64,000 bases of DNA from Cranoglanis bouderius (taxonomy: Eukaryota > Chordata > Actinopteri > Siluriformes > Cranoglanididae), in assembly GCA_023630585.1 (NCBI GenBank), contig CM042567.1:816501-880500 (forward strand), read 5' to 3'. The notes under the pieces are model-generated. The model had not been told where the DNA came from, searched no databases, and worked only from the letters and a program-made list of their open reading frames with translations. Shown here in pieces: positions 12,522 through 23,341 of the stretch. A program made the translations under genes and the position numbers. Every line of letters begins with the position of its first letter. The stretch's first letter is position 1.

Positions 12522-14437
12522 ATCGAAACAGCACAGACGTGGAGCGTGTCAGACCACTGAACTTGAAATATATAAAGACCGCTTCAGAGAACAGATCTAC
12601 GTATGATATTTACGCAATTAAAAAAATACATATATGAAGATCGCACCACTGAGCGCACGGTGGGACGATCCGAAATAAAAACGATTGCTCGAAAGCAGAA
12701 CCACGTACGAGACCGTCACACCAGCTAAACATAGTGAACGAGGTCAAACCACCGGTCAGTCTACGTATCTATATCCGAGGTGAGAGTTAATGCTACCTGT
12801 AGGAAAAAAATAAAAAATCTATTAAAGTCACCATGAAAAAAAAACAACCTTTCTTTCCTTGAAAAGGCGAAGTCTTCGTTTTCGTGATAAAATGCTTTTT
12901 TTTTCAAAAAACATGAATAAAACATGGGGAAAAAACATCCAATACGGATTAGGATTAAGCGATAAAACGGCGAAGGATTTACACTAAACGGGAATGTCGG
13001 GCTCGTATCCTGGAATGCCGTCCGATGTTCATGTTCATATTAAGATGTTTACTTAGTCTAATTGCACTTCGTTTACATTTTCTCTGTTTACATTTTGTTG
13101 AATAGCTAACCTAAAAAAATAATAATAATAATAATGAAAAAAAAAAATTTTTATTTTTTTTAAATAAAATAAAAAATTAAAATAAATCAGTGATGAAACT
13201 GCAGCATTTCTTCTTGGCTAATTTGTAAACAGTGTCGAGCACGCCTGTCAGTTTCTCACAAAGTAAAAAAAAAATAAAATAAAATTCAAAAGTGTTGAAA
13301 GTTTTCCCCTTAATACAAAAAAAAATTTTAAAAAAATAAAAAATTCCAATCAAAAAGGTCAGTGTGTATAAAATCAACTATTTAAAAATGAAAAGAAAAA
13401 AAGAAAACAAAACAAACCGACCACAGGGCAGGACGATGTGACGATACAATATCGATACGCAAATATCGCAAGATGCGATCTTTAGGACATTTTTTATTCA
13501 CAAAAAAACGTTTGTCTTGCGTTTTTTTTTGTCTTCTCTTTCACGGTTAAATCGTTTCTTTTTCTAGATGTTCGATCAGTTTTTCTTCTTTTTAAATGCG
13601 GAAGCACCGTCCTGCAGCTACGTAATCGTGTATCGTAGAAATGCTGCAGTAAGTATCAAAGTATCACGATACGATATTTGCGTCACATCGCCCCGCCCCG
13701 ATCGACAGTGTGCAGTGACGAGTCTCATCAGGAGTAATATTGCAGAGAAGGAAATCCGACGTTGTACAAGAAGATCTCGACGAGCAGACGAGGACCGAAC
13801 GAGACGCCCAGCGCGGGGGGGGAAAAAAAAAAGGTGGTGAAGATCTCAGGACCGGGAATCTGATGACTAATAACACGATGAGAAGAAGGAGAAGAAGAGA
13901 TAGAATGAAATCGTGTCGTTTCAAAAGGTCACGTACGTGCCCTGATTGAAACCCACGATGGTGAGAATTCATAAGATAATTAAAAATAACTGGGAAGTGG
14001 GTTCTTCACGCTGACTGTCGAATCGTCACAATTTAAAAAAATAAATAAATAAATTTTTTTAGAAATAACACGAGGGGTGAAAATAAGTCGAGCTATTGCT
14101 TTAAAACCCATCCGGGGTGATTTCACTCCACAGCAATAATCTTTTCCTTTAAAAAAAACAAAAACAAATCAATCTCCAGCAGCTCGAACCTGTACCACGT
14201 TTCTTTCTTCTCTTTTTAAAGCGGAGGAGGTTTTTCCCCGACACCGAACACTCAACGAAATTTATACGCTGGAATGCTGATTCTTAAACCTTAATACCTT
14301 AATACTAACGTAGGAAAAAAAAAAAAAAAAAACCAACAATGATGCACCTGGCACAGGTAAAGGGAAAAGAAACGGGGGGGGGGGGGGGGGGGACCCAAAA
14401 CAAAAAAGCAGGAGCGGCTGTAAAGTAAAGCGACGAC

Positions 14438-14441
<4 letters not shown>

Positions 14442-14498
<57 letters not shown>
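14442..14498. repeat. (AG)n microsatellite
   Basis: About 28 AG units. On the minus strand, in the sense of atxn1l RNA, this is a polypyrimidine (CU)n tract. Confidence 0.97.
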
Positions 14499-14501
<3 letters not shown>

Positions 14502-14808
14502 TCCTTTAGATTTCGGTGGTCCAAACTATCCATCAAGTACAGGGTGTATTTAATATATCTATATATATATTTATATACGGGGAGGAAAACAGGCGTAATA
14601 ATGAACATCCTATGGCTGCATCCGGTTTCCCCCCCCTCCCCCCCCCCCGGTTACGTCCTTCAAAACACGTTGTAATTAATGATATTTCATCTGTAAGTGA
14701 GTTACAGAGCGTGAAAGACTTTGGTAGATAATTTACCAGCTGAAGCATTAATGTGGTCTTGCCATCGTTACAAACTCGGCCCGAGTGCTCTCGGGCTGCC
14801 TAAAAAAC

Positions 14809-14812
<4 letters not shown>

Positions 14813-14844
<32 letters not shown>
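14813..14844. repeat. (GT)n microsatellite
   Basis: About 16 GT units, continuing into a short TA run. Confidence 0.95.
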
Positions 14845-14851
<7 letters not shown>

Positions 14852-14991
14852 AAATCTTTCGTGTGCAAAATCTCAAAAGAAAAAGAAAGAAAGAAAAAAA
14901 AAAAAACATTCTTAGGCTACATTCTCTCTTTCTCTTCCAACGCATTTCTGACACTTTCCTCCCCTCTTGCCACTGCGTTCTGCGTCCGCTG

Positions 14992-16200
14992 CTACTTCCC
15001 GGCGTTGGAGCGCCCCTCGATGGATAGTTTGACCTCCTGAGGGATGAACGAGGGCCGCGAGGAGCCCGGCGGCGCGGCTAGGCCTCCCTCCTCCCTCTTG
15101 ACGGCATATCTTTGGAAACCGGGGGTGGACCAACGCCTCTGTGAGGGCCCGTGGGCCTCGGTGTGCAAATAATAACTGCTCTGGCTGCGCGTGTGCTCTG
15201 CCAAAGTCCTGTCGGGTCTGGAGGGCACGTCTCCGTGTCCCGAGGCGCTCGGCTTTAAGGGCTCGTCCTTGTCGGCCCTCTCTCTGTGAACGCGCTCCGT
15301 CCTGAGCTGACCCTGAGCTGGCCGCGGGTTCTGGGGCGCCGGAGGTCCCATAGGCTGGCTGGAGGAGGCTCCTGACGTCGAGTTGGCTTTGGCGGAAGTC
15401 CTGCTGTGTGTCGGTTGCTGAGGCTGCTGGGAGATCGACGGCGGCTTTTGGTGGGGCGCCGAATGCTGCTGAAGGGTGATGGATACGCAGACGTCGCCCA
15501 CTTGGAGGTGGTGGCAGGCGAGGCCGTAGAGCTGGGCGGTGCGTTCCGGGCTGCAGGATGACCAGCCCTGACCGAAGACGAAGAACGGATGCTCAGGAGG
15601 AACGTCGATGCTCACTTTGCTCTGGCGCTCGCCGACGGCGAAGCGTAGCGCGACCAGGCCGGGCCTCTGTGAGCTAGCGCGTACGTCCACCACCATGCTC
15701 GAGTCGATCTTCAGCCCCGTGCTGGCTTCGGCGCTGCGTACGAAATCCTGCGTCTGTAGATCCTCCACGCGCTTCAGCTCGCCCGTTGCTAACTGGATGA
15801 TGGCGCCCTTGGTGAAGTGCGAGGGCGGAGACACGGCGGGGACGGCCGGCACGGCGGGTAGCTCCACCGCCAGCACGCGCTCGGCCCCGCCTGAGGCATC
15901 TGAGATTTTGTGTTGTGGCGTTTCGGCTGCAGCGTCGTTATTAGGCTGCGGATGAGGATGAGGATGAGGATGAGGAAGAGAATGGTAGTCCAGGGGCAGG
16001 AGAACCGGCTGCCCGTTCGGCAGGATCACCGTATGACCGGGGTGCTGAGGATGAAGCAGAGCTCGAGGGTCCAGCTGGCCGACGGGGTGTGACGTGTACG
16101 CCGTCCTGCTCTCCCCCTGAACCTCTCTGCTACTCTGCGCTCCCTCTCTCCGACTCACGCCGCGGACCGGCGACGCCAGACGTCCCACCACTTGCTGGAC
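14992..16200 (-). CDS. atxn1l: atxn1l coding exon 2 (AXH domain and conserved C-terminus)
   Basis: Begins at VQQVVGRL after the acceptor at 16201-16203 and ends at a TAG (14992-14994). The ORF could be read up to 16218, but those six codons are intronic. It encodes the AXH fold used for RNA binding and partner contact, followed by a Ser/Pro/Gln-rich linker and the terminal conserved block. Confidence 0.93.
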   Translation of the reverse strand, partial: VQQVVGRLASPVRGVSRREGAQSSREVQGESRTAYTSHPVGQLDPRALLHPQHPGHTVILPNGQPVLLPLDYHSLPHPHPHPHPQPNNDAAAETPQHKISDASGGAERVLAVELPAVPAVPAVSPPSHFTKGAIIQLATGELKRVEDLQTQDFVRSAEASTGLKIDSSMVVDVRASSQRPGLVALRFAVGERQSKVSIDVPPEHPFFVFGQGWSSCSPERTAQLYGLACHHLQVGDVCVSITLQQHSAPHQKPPSISQQPQQPTHSRTSAKANSTSGASSSQPMGPPAPQNPRPAQGQLRTERVHRERADKDEPLKPSASGHGDVPSRPDRTLAEHTRSQSSYYLHTEAHGPSQRRWSTPGFQRYAVKREEGGLAAPPGSSRPSFIPQEVKLSIEGRSNAGK

Positions 16201-18108
16201 CTGCGTACGAACAAACACTCAAAAGGTCATACTGAGGTTCCTGAAGGCTTTAAAAAAAGAAAAGAAAAGAAAAGAAAGAAAAAAAAAAAAAAGCTGCACG
16301 GTTTACAAGAAGTCAATTTCTAGACCTTTTCCTTGTGCAATCAGATTTCCTTCCTGTGTAAAAATCAAAGAAAGAGAGAATCTGGGGATCTTTCTAAGAA
16401 GTGGCTTTCAGACTGTCTGTTGCTCAACCACCCACGCAGCCGTACTACAGCTAATACAGGAAGGAAGTGGAGTAGAATTTATGGTGTAATGAATACTGAT
16501 TCAAAAAACATGACACCAGACAAAACTTCCAACATCCTTTATCATTTACATACAAACAAACAAACAAATAAATAAATAAATATGAGGTTAGTATTAGTCG
16601 TTTTCAGAGAAGAATAAACGGTGCTGATTTTGGGGAATGATCGTTTCACAATGCTTCGACGTAACGATTTTTTAAAATGCGGAACGTTACCTCTCACATT
16701 TTCCCCACGACGCGCAAAAACGTATTAATCCCGGGTATTAAGCACGATCGCGTCGATTACGAAACAGTTACTCAAGCGACGTGAGATGGATCGTCGATTT
16801 GTGATCGATTAGATAAAATATCAAACAAGATTATAAAATATGTAACAGGAAGATCACTTGATAGACCAGAGGTGAACCACGAGCGCTCAAAAATAAATAC
16901 TGAGACAGAACTAATCTAGTTCGGCGACTTTTTAAAATTTTTTTGTTTGTGTTTACAGATTATTTTTGGTCCTATTTATCTTCAGATGGATGTCACTGGG
17001 CGGTAATCCGACTAAAATTAACAGCACTCCTAAATTTATTTTATTTTAAATAAACACACAGACTAAAAACGATGATGATAAAAATAAAATAAATAAACGA
17101 GGACTCTGTCACCTCCAGGTCCATGTCCGGGGTGCTGCGCTGGCCGGGAGACGCTCTTCCTTCCTGCCTGCAGATCTTCCGGTCCATCTGCAGCTCCATC
17201 GCCGTGCCTTGCTGCGGCCGCGTCGCTGCGTTTCTCGCCACGTAAACCACGTCCCTGCCGTTTTCCCGATCCCCTCCGTTCACCTCTCGGTCCTGCTCCA
17301 TCAAGCCGCTTTGAGGCTGCGCGGCTCGGTCGCCGGCCGACGTGTGGAAGAACACGGGGACGCGCTCTGCCGTCTGAATCATCCCGATGGCGCCTAGAGA
17401 CTGCTGCGAGGACGAAGAGGACGATGACGAAGAGGCCACCGCCTGCTCGGACGCCAGCACCAACGGGACGCCTCCTGTAGCCGCCACCTTGGCGTAGGCG
17501 TGAGCGGAAACTTGCTGCTGAGGCGGGGACGAGACCACGCCTTCCTGGATGACGGATGGATAGGGCACCAGGTGAGACTGAGCCGGTATCAAGGGGCTAG
17601 GGACGAACCCCGGGGGGACTGCATAGGGAACGGCCGTGGCATACGGAGGGCTGACGAACTGCGGGATGGGAGCATAGCCGAGAGAAGGGTAATGGATGCC
17701 GGTGTGCTGGAGGAGCGGCGAGGGAACCGTGTAGGCTGGAGAGATGTGGCCCAGCACGGGGTGGAGGCTGGTGGGCGAGTAGGTGACCGACGGAACGGCT
17801 ACTTTATACAGCATGCTGTACTGATCCACAGGTAATCCCTGGGCCATGCTCTCCGGACCCTCCACTCCGTAATGCAGGTTAGGTTGAGTCCGGACCCATT
17901 CGCCGCCTCCGCTTCCACCCTGAGCTTCTCCGCTCGCTCCGGAGCTCTGTGAAGACGTCGCCGCTGCTTCGTCTCCTCCTCCTCCACCTCCGGTATTACT
18001 GCTGCTGCTGTTGCTGCTGTTGTTAGGAACAGTGGAAGCATTGCTAACCGGAAGGTCCCGCTTCTTCGGAGGGAGGCTCTCCTGATTGCGCTCGTGAGCT
18101 GGCTTCAT
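14992..18108 (-). CDS. atxn1l: ataxin-1-like protein (BOAT-type, AXH domain)
   Basis: ATXN1L is a nuclear chromatin co-repressor that binds Capicua, HDAC3/NCoR and the Notch factor CBF1. Here it has two coding exons: 18108-17113 (332 residues) and 16200-14992 (402 residues), 734 in total against about 690 in human. The phase-0 donor GAG|GTGACA and acceptor CGTACGCAG| join the family junction DLE-VQQVVG. The start MKPAHERNQESLPPKKRDLPV matches the family N-terminus closely. Ser, Gly and Gln-rich stretches fill exon 1, with a 9-Ser run near SSSSSSSSSQQ. A His-Pro repeat and VPAVPAV lie just before the AXH domain (about residues 459-576, SHFTKGAIIQLATGELKRV to VGDVCVSITLQ). The C-terminus RPSFIPQEVKLSIEGRSNAGK is the hallmark of the family. 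There is no long polyglutamine tract of the ATXN1 type. Neighbouring convergent znf821 supports atxn1l over atxn1. Confidence 0.96.
16201..17112 (-). other. atxn1l coding intron
   Basis: 912-bp GT-AG intron between the two coding exons. It has a poly-pyrimidine stretch (as minus strand) near 16255-16292 and no other recognised feature. The exon 1 ORF reads 24 codons into it before a stop. Confidence 0.85.
17113..18108 (-). CDS. atxn1l: atxn1l coding exon 1
   Basis: 332 codons from MKPAHERN to DMDLE. The donor GTGACA follows at 17112. It encodes a low-complexity Ser/Gly/Pro-rich region and the conserved block VDQYSMLYKVAVP, after which the family has its HPGIHYP-like motif (here HTGIHYPSLGYAPIPQF). 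Confidence 0.93.
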
Positions 18109-18212
18109 GCTGCTCTGGATTACACGTGGATGACGTTAGTGAGAGGCGTGGCCTGACAGCCACAAACACGGCACCTCTGGGAACCTCTCGCTCAGCTCTT
18201 CCATCACGTTAC
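18109..18212 (-). other. atxn1l 5' UTR part of exon 2
   Basis: Runs from the acceptor CTGTTTAG (18213-18220 on the plus strand) to the start codon. It carries one upstream ORF, described separately. Confidence 0.75.
18136..18204 (-). promoter_or_regulatory. 22-codon upstream ORF in the atxn1l 5' UTR
   Basis: An ATG 96 nt upstream of the main start opens a frame beginning MEELSERFPEV and ends at TAA 27 nt before the main ATG. It sits within the same exon as the main start, so every transcript using this exon carries it. Context is GTG-ATG-G (G at -3 and +4), a favourable Kozak match. It is therefore likely to reduce or gate translation of atxn1l. Confidence 0.6.
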
Positions 18213-18964
18213 CTAAACAGAAACAAACACTCTCTGTGAGTATTCTAAATAATATCCTAAATATCAGCACTGCACTCGTTATGGTGAAGGAGGATGTTTA
18301 TTGAATCGGCGGATTTATGACTTATGGAAGGAGTCCCCAGTGTCAGTAACACGACAAATTGCTGTAGTAGAAGAGAAATAAAACGCTTAGGGGCGTGTCG
18401 TTATGGGAAATCCACTGTGGAGCGCTGACCGAACTCCCTGTTATGTTTTATTCCTTACTTATTTAGCGTAAGGATTGATTAATACACCGGTCTCTGTGCA
18501 TGCAAACAACACCAATGAAATATAATTTAGGCCTATGAGACTCAAACCCCGGGATTCACTGTGGCTGAATCTCTAACACAAAAGCAGATTTATTTATAAT
18601 ATCAATACAAATATATTTTTAGGGAGAAACAGGCTGCTTAACAAAACAAAACAAACAGTCTATATATCGTACACGTGATCATTTACGGTCATTATCTGAC
18701 TGGTAAAAGGCTGTATTAAGATCCATTTTGAAACAATTTGATAAGCAGGACATTTCATGACTCTAAAAAGCAATCCGAAACCTATTTAGTTGTATTATTA
18801 TTATTTTTATTTTATTTTTTTTTAAAGACAAACATTCAGTTTCTATCTAGTCCCAGTAGTTCAGCAGATTTCATTTGACACGTCAATTTATTTTTATGAT
18901 GTTTTTTTACAGACTTATAACCCGCACAGCTGACAAAACAACTTTTAAAAAGCTTGTCTCATTT

Positions 18965-19042
<78 letters not shown>

Positions 19043-19441
19043 CTGAAACTCATTTTAGCTCTCCAGCGTAACTATTAGCAAAGAGCTAGCTGTGGCTGGG
19101 GCGAGTGGGCTTGGACATCATTAGCTAGCAAAGATGGAAAACTGCACAGGAAACCTGTTCAAAAAAACATAAACATATATTTAGCATATTGGTTATCTTT
19201 AAATAACGACACGCTCAGAAAATTCAATGTTGTTCTTTAAAAAAAACAACTTTATTAACCCGAAAATTTAAAAACTTACTAAATATATGTCTGCCTGGAC
19301 TGCATATTAACGGGGAGATCCCAACTAGCTAGCAACCTCGAAAGCTAGCCACCCGTTGCTAAGCTGCTAATCGCGTATTTAACGGCTTGGCAAACGCGTT
19401 TTTGTCGGTCGTAACGAATTATTTTAGAAACACAGACTCAC
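18213..19441 (-). other. atxn1l 5' UTR intron
   Basis: Inferred from the donor CCGG|GTGAGT (minus strand, exon end 19442) and the acceptor before 18212. It contains a (TA)n tract at 18980-19041. Confidence 0.6.
18980..19041. repeat. (TA)n microsatellite
   Basis: About 31 TA units next to a 20-bp A run. Confidence 0.97.
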
Positions 19442-19600
19442 CCGGGCATGTCATGATGTTGCCTACGGTCGAGCTTTCGGCTTTTGGTGAGTCAGCGTCA
19501 TAAATCAACGGTGAAATCAGGGCTGATCATTAGTGCCCATTTTAGAGGCCAGCGACGAAACCCCAGCGGCGCGCACTGATGACGTCACGGCCCGCAAGCG
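19442..19600 (-). promoter_or_regulatory. atxn1l 5' non-coding exon and promoter region
   Basis: A GC- and CpG-rich stretch in AT-rich surroundings, ending (minus strand) in a good donor. At 19580-19587 lies a perfect palindromic CRE, TGACGTCA, the binding site of CREB/ATF factors, which is typical of TATA-less housekeeping promoters close to the start site. The exact transcription start is not visible. Position and CpG content support the assignment. Confidence 0.6.
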
Positions 19601-19672
19601 CATTCGTAGACGCTGCATTGAGCGCGTTCACAGAGATCGTGTTTATATTTATATATTTGTATCATATCTATA

Positions 19673-20345
19673 CAGTGCCTTGCCAGTTTATCAGGTCCAC
19701 CTATAGGTGTAGATGTACAGTTACTGACTGTAGCCCGTCTGATGCGCTGCACAAAGTTTTGGCACCCCTCTAACCCGTCTATTACAGGTTCCCAACCCAG
19801 GTTCTCTAGACTGCTACACCCTCCACATTTCTCACAGCTCTAAAACATCTGATGCAGCTACACAGCTCCGTCTGGGTTGAACTAGGGTGTATTAGAGAAG
19901 GGAAAACACTAAAACATGCATGACTGCAGGTTGTCCCGGACCAGAGTTGGGAACCTGTGACGTGAGAGAAGAGACCACCACACAAGAGGCAGATATTACT
20001 AGGGATGTGGTTTATTCTCAGTACAGCACTAACACTGACACTGTAGTGTGTGTGCTGTAGGTACGAGTGGATCAGATAGAACAGTGTTGTCATTGAGGTG
20101 GTCTCTGCTGGGTTGAGAAACAGTCCACCGACCAAAAACCTTCAGCCAGAACCTGAAGCGGATAAAGACTGGAGGATAGTTATCACACTCTGTGCATAGA
20201 AAATAAGTTCCCGAGTCTCTAACTGACCACCTACAAGGTGACCAACAAGATAGGAGTGTGTAATAAATACTCCTGTATCTATCTGATCCACTCGTACCAG
20301 CACCATACACACTACCATGTCAGTATTCTGATTTCCATATAAACA
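19673..20345. mobile_element. dispersed fish DNA repeat, split by a nested MITE
   Basis: The parts 19673-19782 and 19961-20345 resemble one known fish repeat; phrases such as ACTGACTGTAGCCCGTCTG and GAGTGGATCAGA recall it. The right part has its own internal inverted repeat: GTACGAGTGGATCAGATAG near 20060 is answered by CTATCTGATCCACTCGTAC near 20280. A MITE (19783-19960) interrupts it. No coding capacity. Confidence 0.65.
19783..19960. mobile_element. MITE with ACAGGTTCCCAAC ends, nested insertion
   Basis: Left end TACAGGTTCCCAACCCAGG; reverse complement of the right end CACAGGTTCCCAACTCTGG. The interior keeps a GGGAAAACACTAAAA block also seen in the 4492-4682 MITE, so the two belong to related families. 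It sits inside the larger repeat at 19673-20345. Confidence 0.75.
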
Positions 20346-20932
20346 AATTACATTTGAATACAAATATATATTTTTTTTTTAAATGAACCCTGTTCAGGTG
20401 TATTTAAGCTTTCTGACATGACAAGTAACGTGACCAAGTAGTCATTCCTACTGTGAGAAGAAGCTTCATCAAATCTTAAATGCACACATCCCAATCTGGG
20501 TGAAGAAGGTGATATAGTATATTGGTATATGATCCAAGCAACATGTCTACTCATCAGCATAAGAGATATTAGCAAAACGGATTATATGTAATTTCCATCT
20601 AAAGAAACAGCCGGTGTTTTCTAAATGACTGTGTAAAGATTCCAGGCTGGGTACGGAGGAACCAGACAGGAGACAGTGTGGCGAGGAGGAGGGAGTGGCC
20701 AGGCTGTGAGGACACACACCTGGCACTCCCTAATCCTCACCACAGACTGCATTGTACTGATATTTAAAAAAAACAAAACAAAACAAAACAAAAAAAAACA
20801 GATCAAGCGAGTAAAGTAAATCTTTCAGCCATTCCGTATAGTACAAGTGTGCTTAACTAAAAGACTATTTGCGAAGATCCTACATTTAACAAACCATTTT
20901 AACCCTTTATAAGCAACTCTTAAAGTTTACTA
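20346..20932. other. intergenic, nothing recognised
   Basis: No gene seen. A-rich tracts lie near 20370 and 20767-20800. Confidence 0.5.
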
Positions 20933-20934
20933 TA

Positions 20935-22487
20935 CAGCCGTGGCCAAAAGTTTTGAGAATGACACAAATATTAATTTTCACAAAGTCTGCTGCTTCAGTG
21001 TTTTTAGATCTTTTTGTCAGATGTTACTGTTACTGAAGTATAATCACAAGCATTTCATAAGTGTCAATGGCTTTTATTGACAATTACATGAAGTTTATGC
21101 AAAGAGTCAATATTTGCAGTGTTGACCCTTCTTTTTCAAGACCTCTGCAATTCGCCCTGGCATGCTGTCAATCAACTTCTGGGCCACATCCTGACTGATG
21201 GCAGCCCATTCTTGCATAATCAATGCTTGGAGTTTGTGGGTTTTTGTTTGTCCACCCGCCTCTTGAGGATTGACCACAAATTCTCAATGGGATTAACGTC
21301 TGGGGAGTTTCCTGGCCATGGACCCAAAATGTTGATGTTTTGTTCCCCGAGCCACTTCGTTATCACTTTTGCCTTGTGGCAAGGTGCCCCATCATGCTGG
21401 AAAAGGCATTGTTCGTCACCAAACTGTTCTTGGATGGTTGGGAGAAGTTGCTCTCTGAGGATGTTTTTGTACCATTCTTTATTCATGGCTGTGTTCTTAG
21501 GCAAAATTGTGAGTGAGCCCACTCTCTTGGCTGAGAAGCAACCCCACACATGAGTGGTCTCAGGATGCTTTACTGTTGGCATGACACAGGACTGATGGTA
21601 GCGCTCACCTTTTCTTCTCCGGACAAGCTTTTTTCCAGATGCCCCAAACAATCGGAAAGGGGATTCATCAGAGAAAATGACATTACCCCAGTCCTCAGCA
21701 GTCCAATCCCTGTACTTTTTGCAGAATAGCAGTCTGTCCCTGATGTTTTTCCTGGAGAGAATTGGCTTCTTTGCTGCCCTTCTTGACACCAGGCCATCCT
21801 CCAAAAGTCTTCACCTTACTGTGCGTGCAGACGCACTCACACCTGCCTGCTGCCATTCCTGAACAAGCTCTGCACTGGTGGTGCCCCGATCCCGCAGCTG
21901 AATCAACTTTAGGAGACGGTCCTGTCGCTTGCTGGACTTTCTTGGGCGCCCTGAAGCCTTCTTCACAACAGTTGAACCTCTCTCCTTGAAGGTTTTGATG
22001 ATCCGATAAATGGTTGATTTAGGTGCAATCTTACTAGCAGCAATATCCTTGCCTGTGAATCCCTTTTTGTGCAAAGCAATGATGGCTGCACGTGTTTCCT
22101 TGCAGGTAACCATAGTTAACAGAGGAAGAACAATAATTTCAAGCACCACCCTCATTTTAAAGCTTCCAGTCTGTTATTCTAACTCGGTCAGCATGACAGA
22201 GTGAACTCCAGCCTTGTCCTCGTTAACACTCTCACCTGTGTTAACGAGAGAATCACTGACATGATGTCAGCTGGTCCTTTTGTGGAAGGGCTGAAATGCA
22301 GTGGACATGTTTTTTTGGGATTAAGTTCATTTTCATGGCAAAGAGGGACTTTGAAATTAATTGCAATTCATCTGATCACTCTTCATAACATTCTGGAGTA
22401 TATGCAAATTGCCATCATAAAAACTGAGGCAGCAGACTTTGTAAAAATTAATATTTGTGTCATTCTCAAAACTTTTGGCCACGGCTG
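20935..22487 (-). mobile_element. Tc1/mariner transposon, full length with TA duplications
   Basis: 1553 bp with long terminal inverted repeats: CAGCCGTGGCCAAAAGTTTT on the left, exactly mirrored at the right end (AAAACTTTTGGCCACGGCTG). TA lies at both borders (20933-20934, 22488-22489). The outer 50 bp of the two ends are almost identical, so insertion was relatively recent compared with the other Tc1 relics here. The transposase lies on the minus strand and is interrupted. Confidence 0.92.
21121..22155 (-). pseudogene. Tc1-like transposase, two inactivating lesions
   Basis: A DDE transposase on the minus strand. The N-terminal part (22155-21814) has the paired HTH region (KETRAAIIALHKKGFTGKDIA) and a GRPRK hook-like motif. 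An in-frame TGA at 21811-21813 interrupts it; reading continues in the same frame from 21810. The catalytic part shows D in SDESPF, D in QHDGAPCH and E in NPIENLW, the DD34E triad of Tc1. Near 21217 the frame closes at a TGA, while the expected C-terminus (LIMQEWAAISQDVAQKL) continues in another frame, so a small deletion has shifted it. The stop probably arose from CpG decay of an Arg codon (inference). Not functional as it stands. Confidence 0.88.
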
Positions 22488-22489
22488 TA

Positions 22490-23126
22490 CACTCATCTTC
22501 TCAAATCCACTCATCTTTTGGAGATTTCTTTTTAATTTACACTTTGATATAAGCCCCAGTCTACCAGTCCTAGTAAACCTTCTCACCACTGTGATGTATG
22601 TATTTAGATCTTTTTTATTTTGTTTTTGTTTTTTGCCTGAAACCCTCATATCATTTTCACAGATTGGTGAACCTCTGCCCATCTTTACTCCTGAGAGACT
22701 CCGCCTCTCTAAGATACTCTTTTTATACCCAATCATGTTACTGACCTGTTACCAATGAACCTCCAGCTGTTTCTTTTTAGTAACACTTACTTTTCCAGCC
22801 TTTTGTTGCCCCGTCCCAACTTTTTTGAGACGTGTTGCTGCCATCAAATTCAAAATGACCTTATTTTTTTCCTTATAATGGTACATTTCCTCAGTTTAAA
22901 CATTTGATATGTTTTCTATGTTCTGTTGTGAATAACATATGGGTTTATGAGATTTGCAAATCATTGCATTCTGTTTTTATTTACATTTTACAGTTGTATT
23001 TTAATTTTGACCACCTTTTGATTCATTACTTATTCATTTTTACTTTACACTGTACAATGTAAACCATTTTACACTGCATTTGAAAAATGTATGAAAGGTG
23101 CTGTGTAAATAAAGTTAATATTAAGT

Positions 23127-23128
<2 letters not shown>
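22490..23128. mobile_element. 3' fragment of a dispersed fish repeat plus LINE-like tail
   Basis: About 22640-23000 holds phrases I know from a very common fish interspersed repeat (GCCCCGTCCCAACTTTTTTG, TTTGCAAATCATTGCATTCT). About 23085-23128 (GGTGCTGTGTAAATAAAG) looks like the 3' tail of a retroposon running into (ATT)n. Ends are not resolvable, so the exact class is left open. Confidence 0.5.

Positions 23129-23166
<38 letters not shown>
23129..23166. repeat. (ATT)n microsatellite
   Basis: About 12 units followed by (ATC)n. Probably the expanded tail of the preceding retroposon fragment. Confidence 0.9.
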
Positions 23167-23341
23167 CATCATCATCATACAGAGATCTTTAAATAAATGC
23201 AAAAGAATGCCTCAAACAAAGAAACAAGATCCATATAATGCAAGCAAAATTCACCTGTAAAATAAAAAAAATCACCACCAAACACTTGCATGTGCTCAAG
23301 TAAATATTTTCAGCAGGGTTGAGAGAGAAGATTGGAGTATA

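Larger units (their letters stand above)
12522..14991 (-). other. likely atxn1l 3' UTR and flank
   Basis: Non-coding and A/T-rich, following the atxn1l stop codon at 14992-14994. It contains an (AG)n run at 14442-14498, a G run at about 14372-14392 and (GT)n at 14813-14844. Several TTTATT strings (AATAAA on the minus strand), for example near 13490, could be polyadenylation signals; which one is used cannot be told. Confidence 0.45.

Noticed and set aside
15608..15955. 115-codon plus-strand frame inside atxn1l
   Set aside because: Shadow of the AXH-coding exon on the opposite strand.
21119..21553. 144-codon plus-strand frame inside the first Tc1 element
   Set aside because: It is antisense to the transposase; the DDE motifs lie on the minus strand.
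22201..22758. 185-codon plus-strand frame across a transposon end
   Set aside because: Crosses the Tc1 right terminal repeat at 22487 into an unrelated repeat, so it cannot be a native gene.
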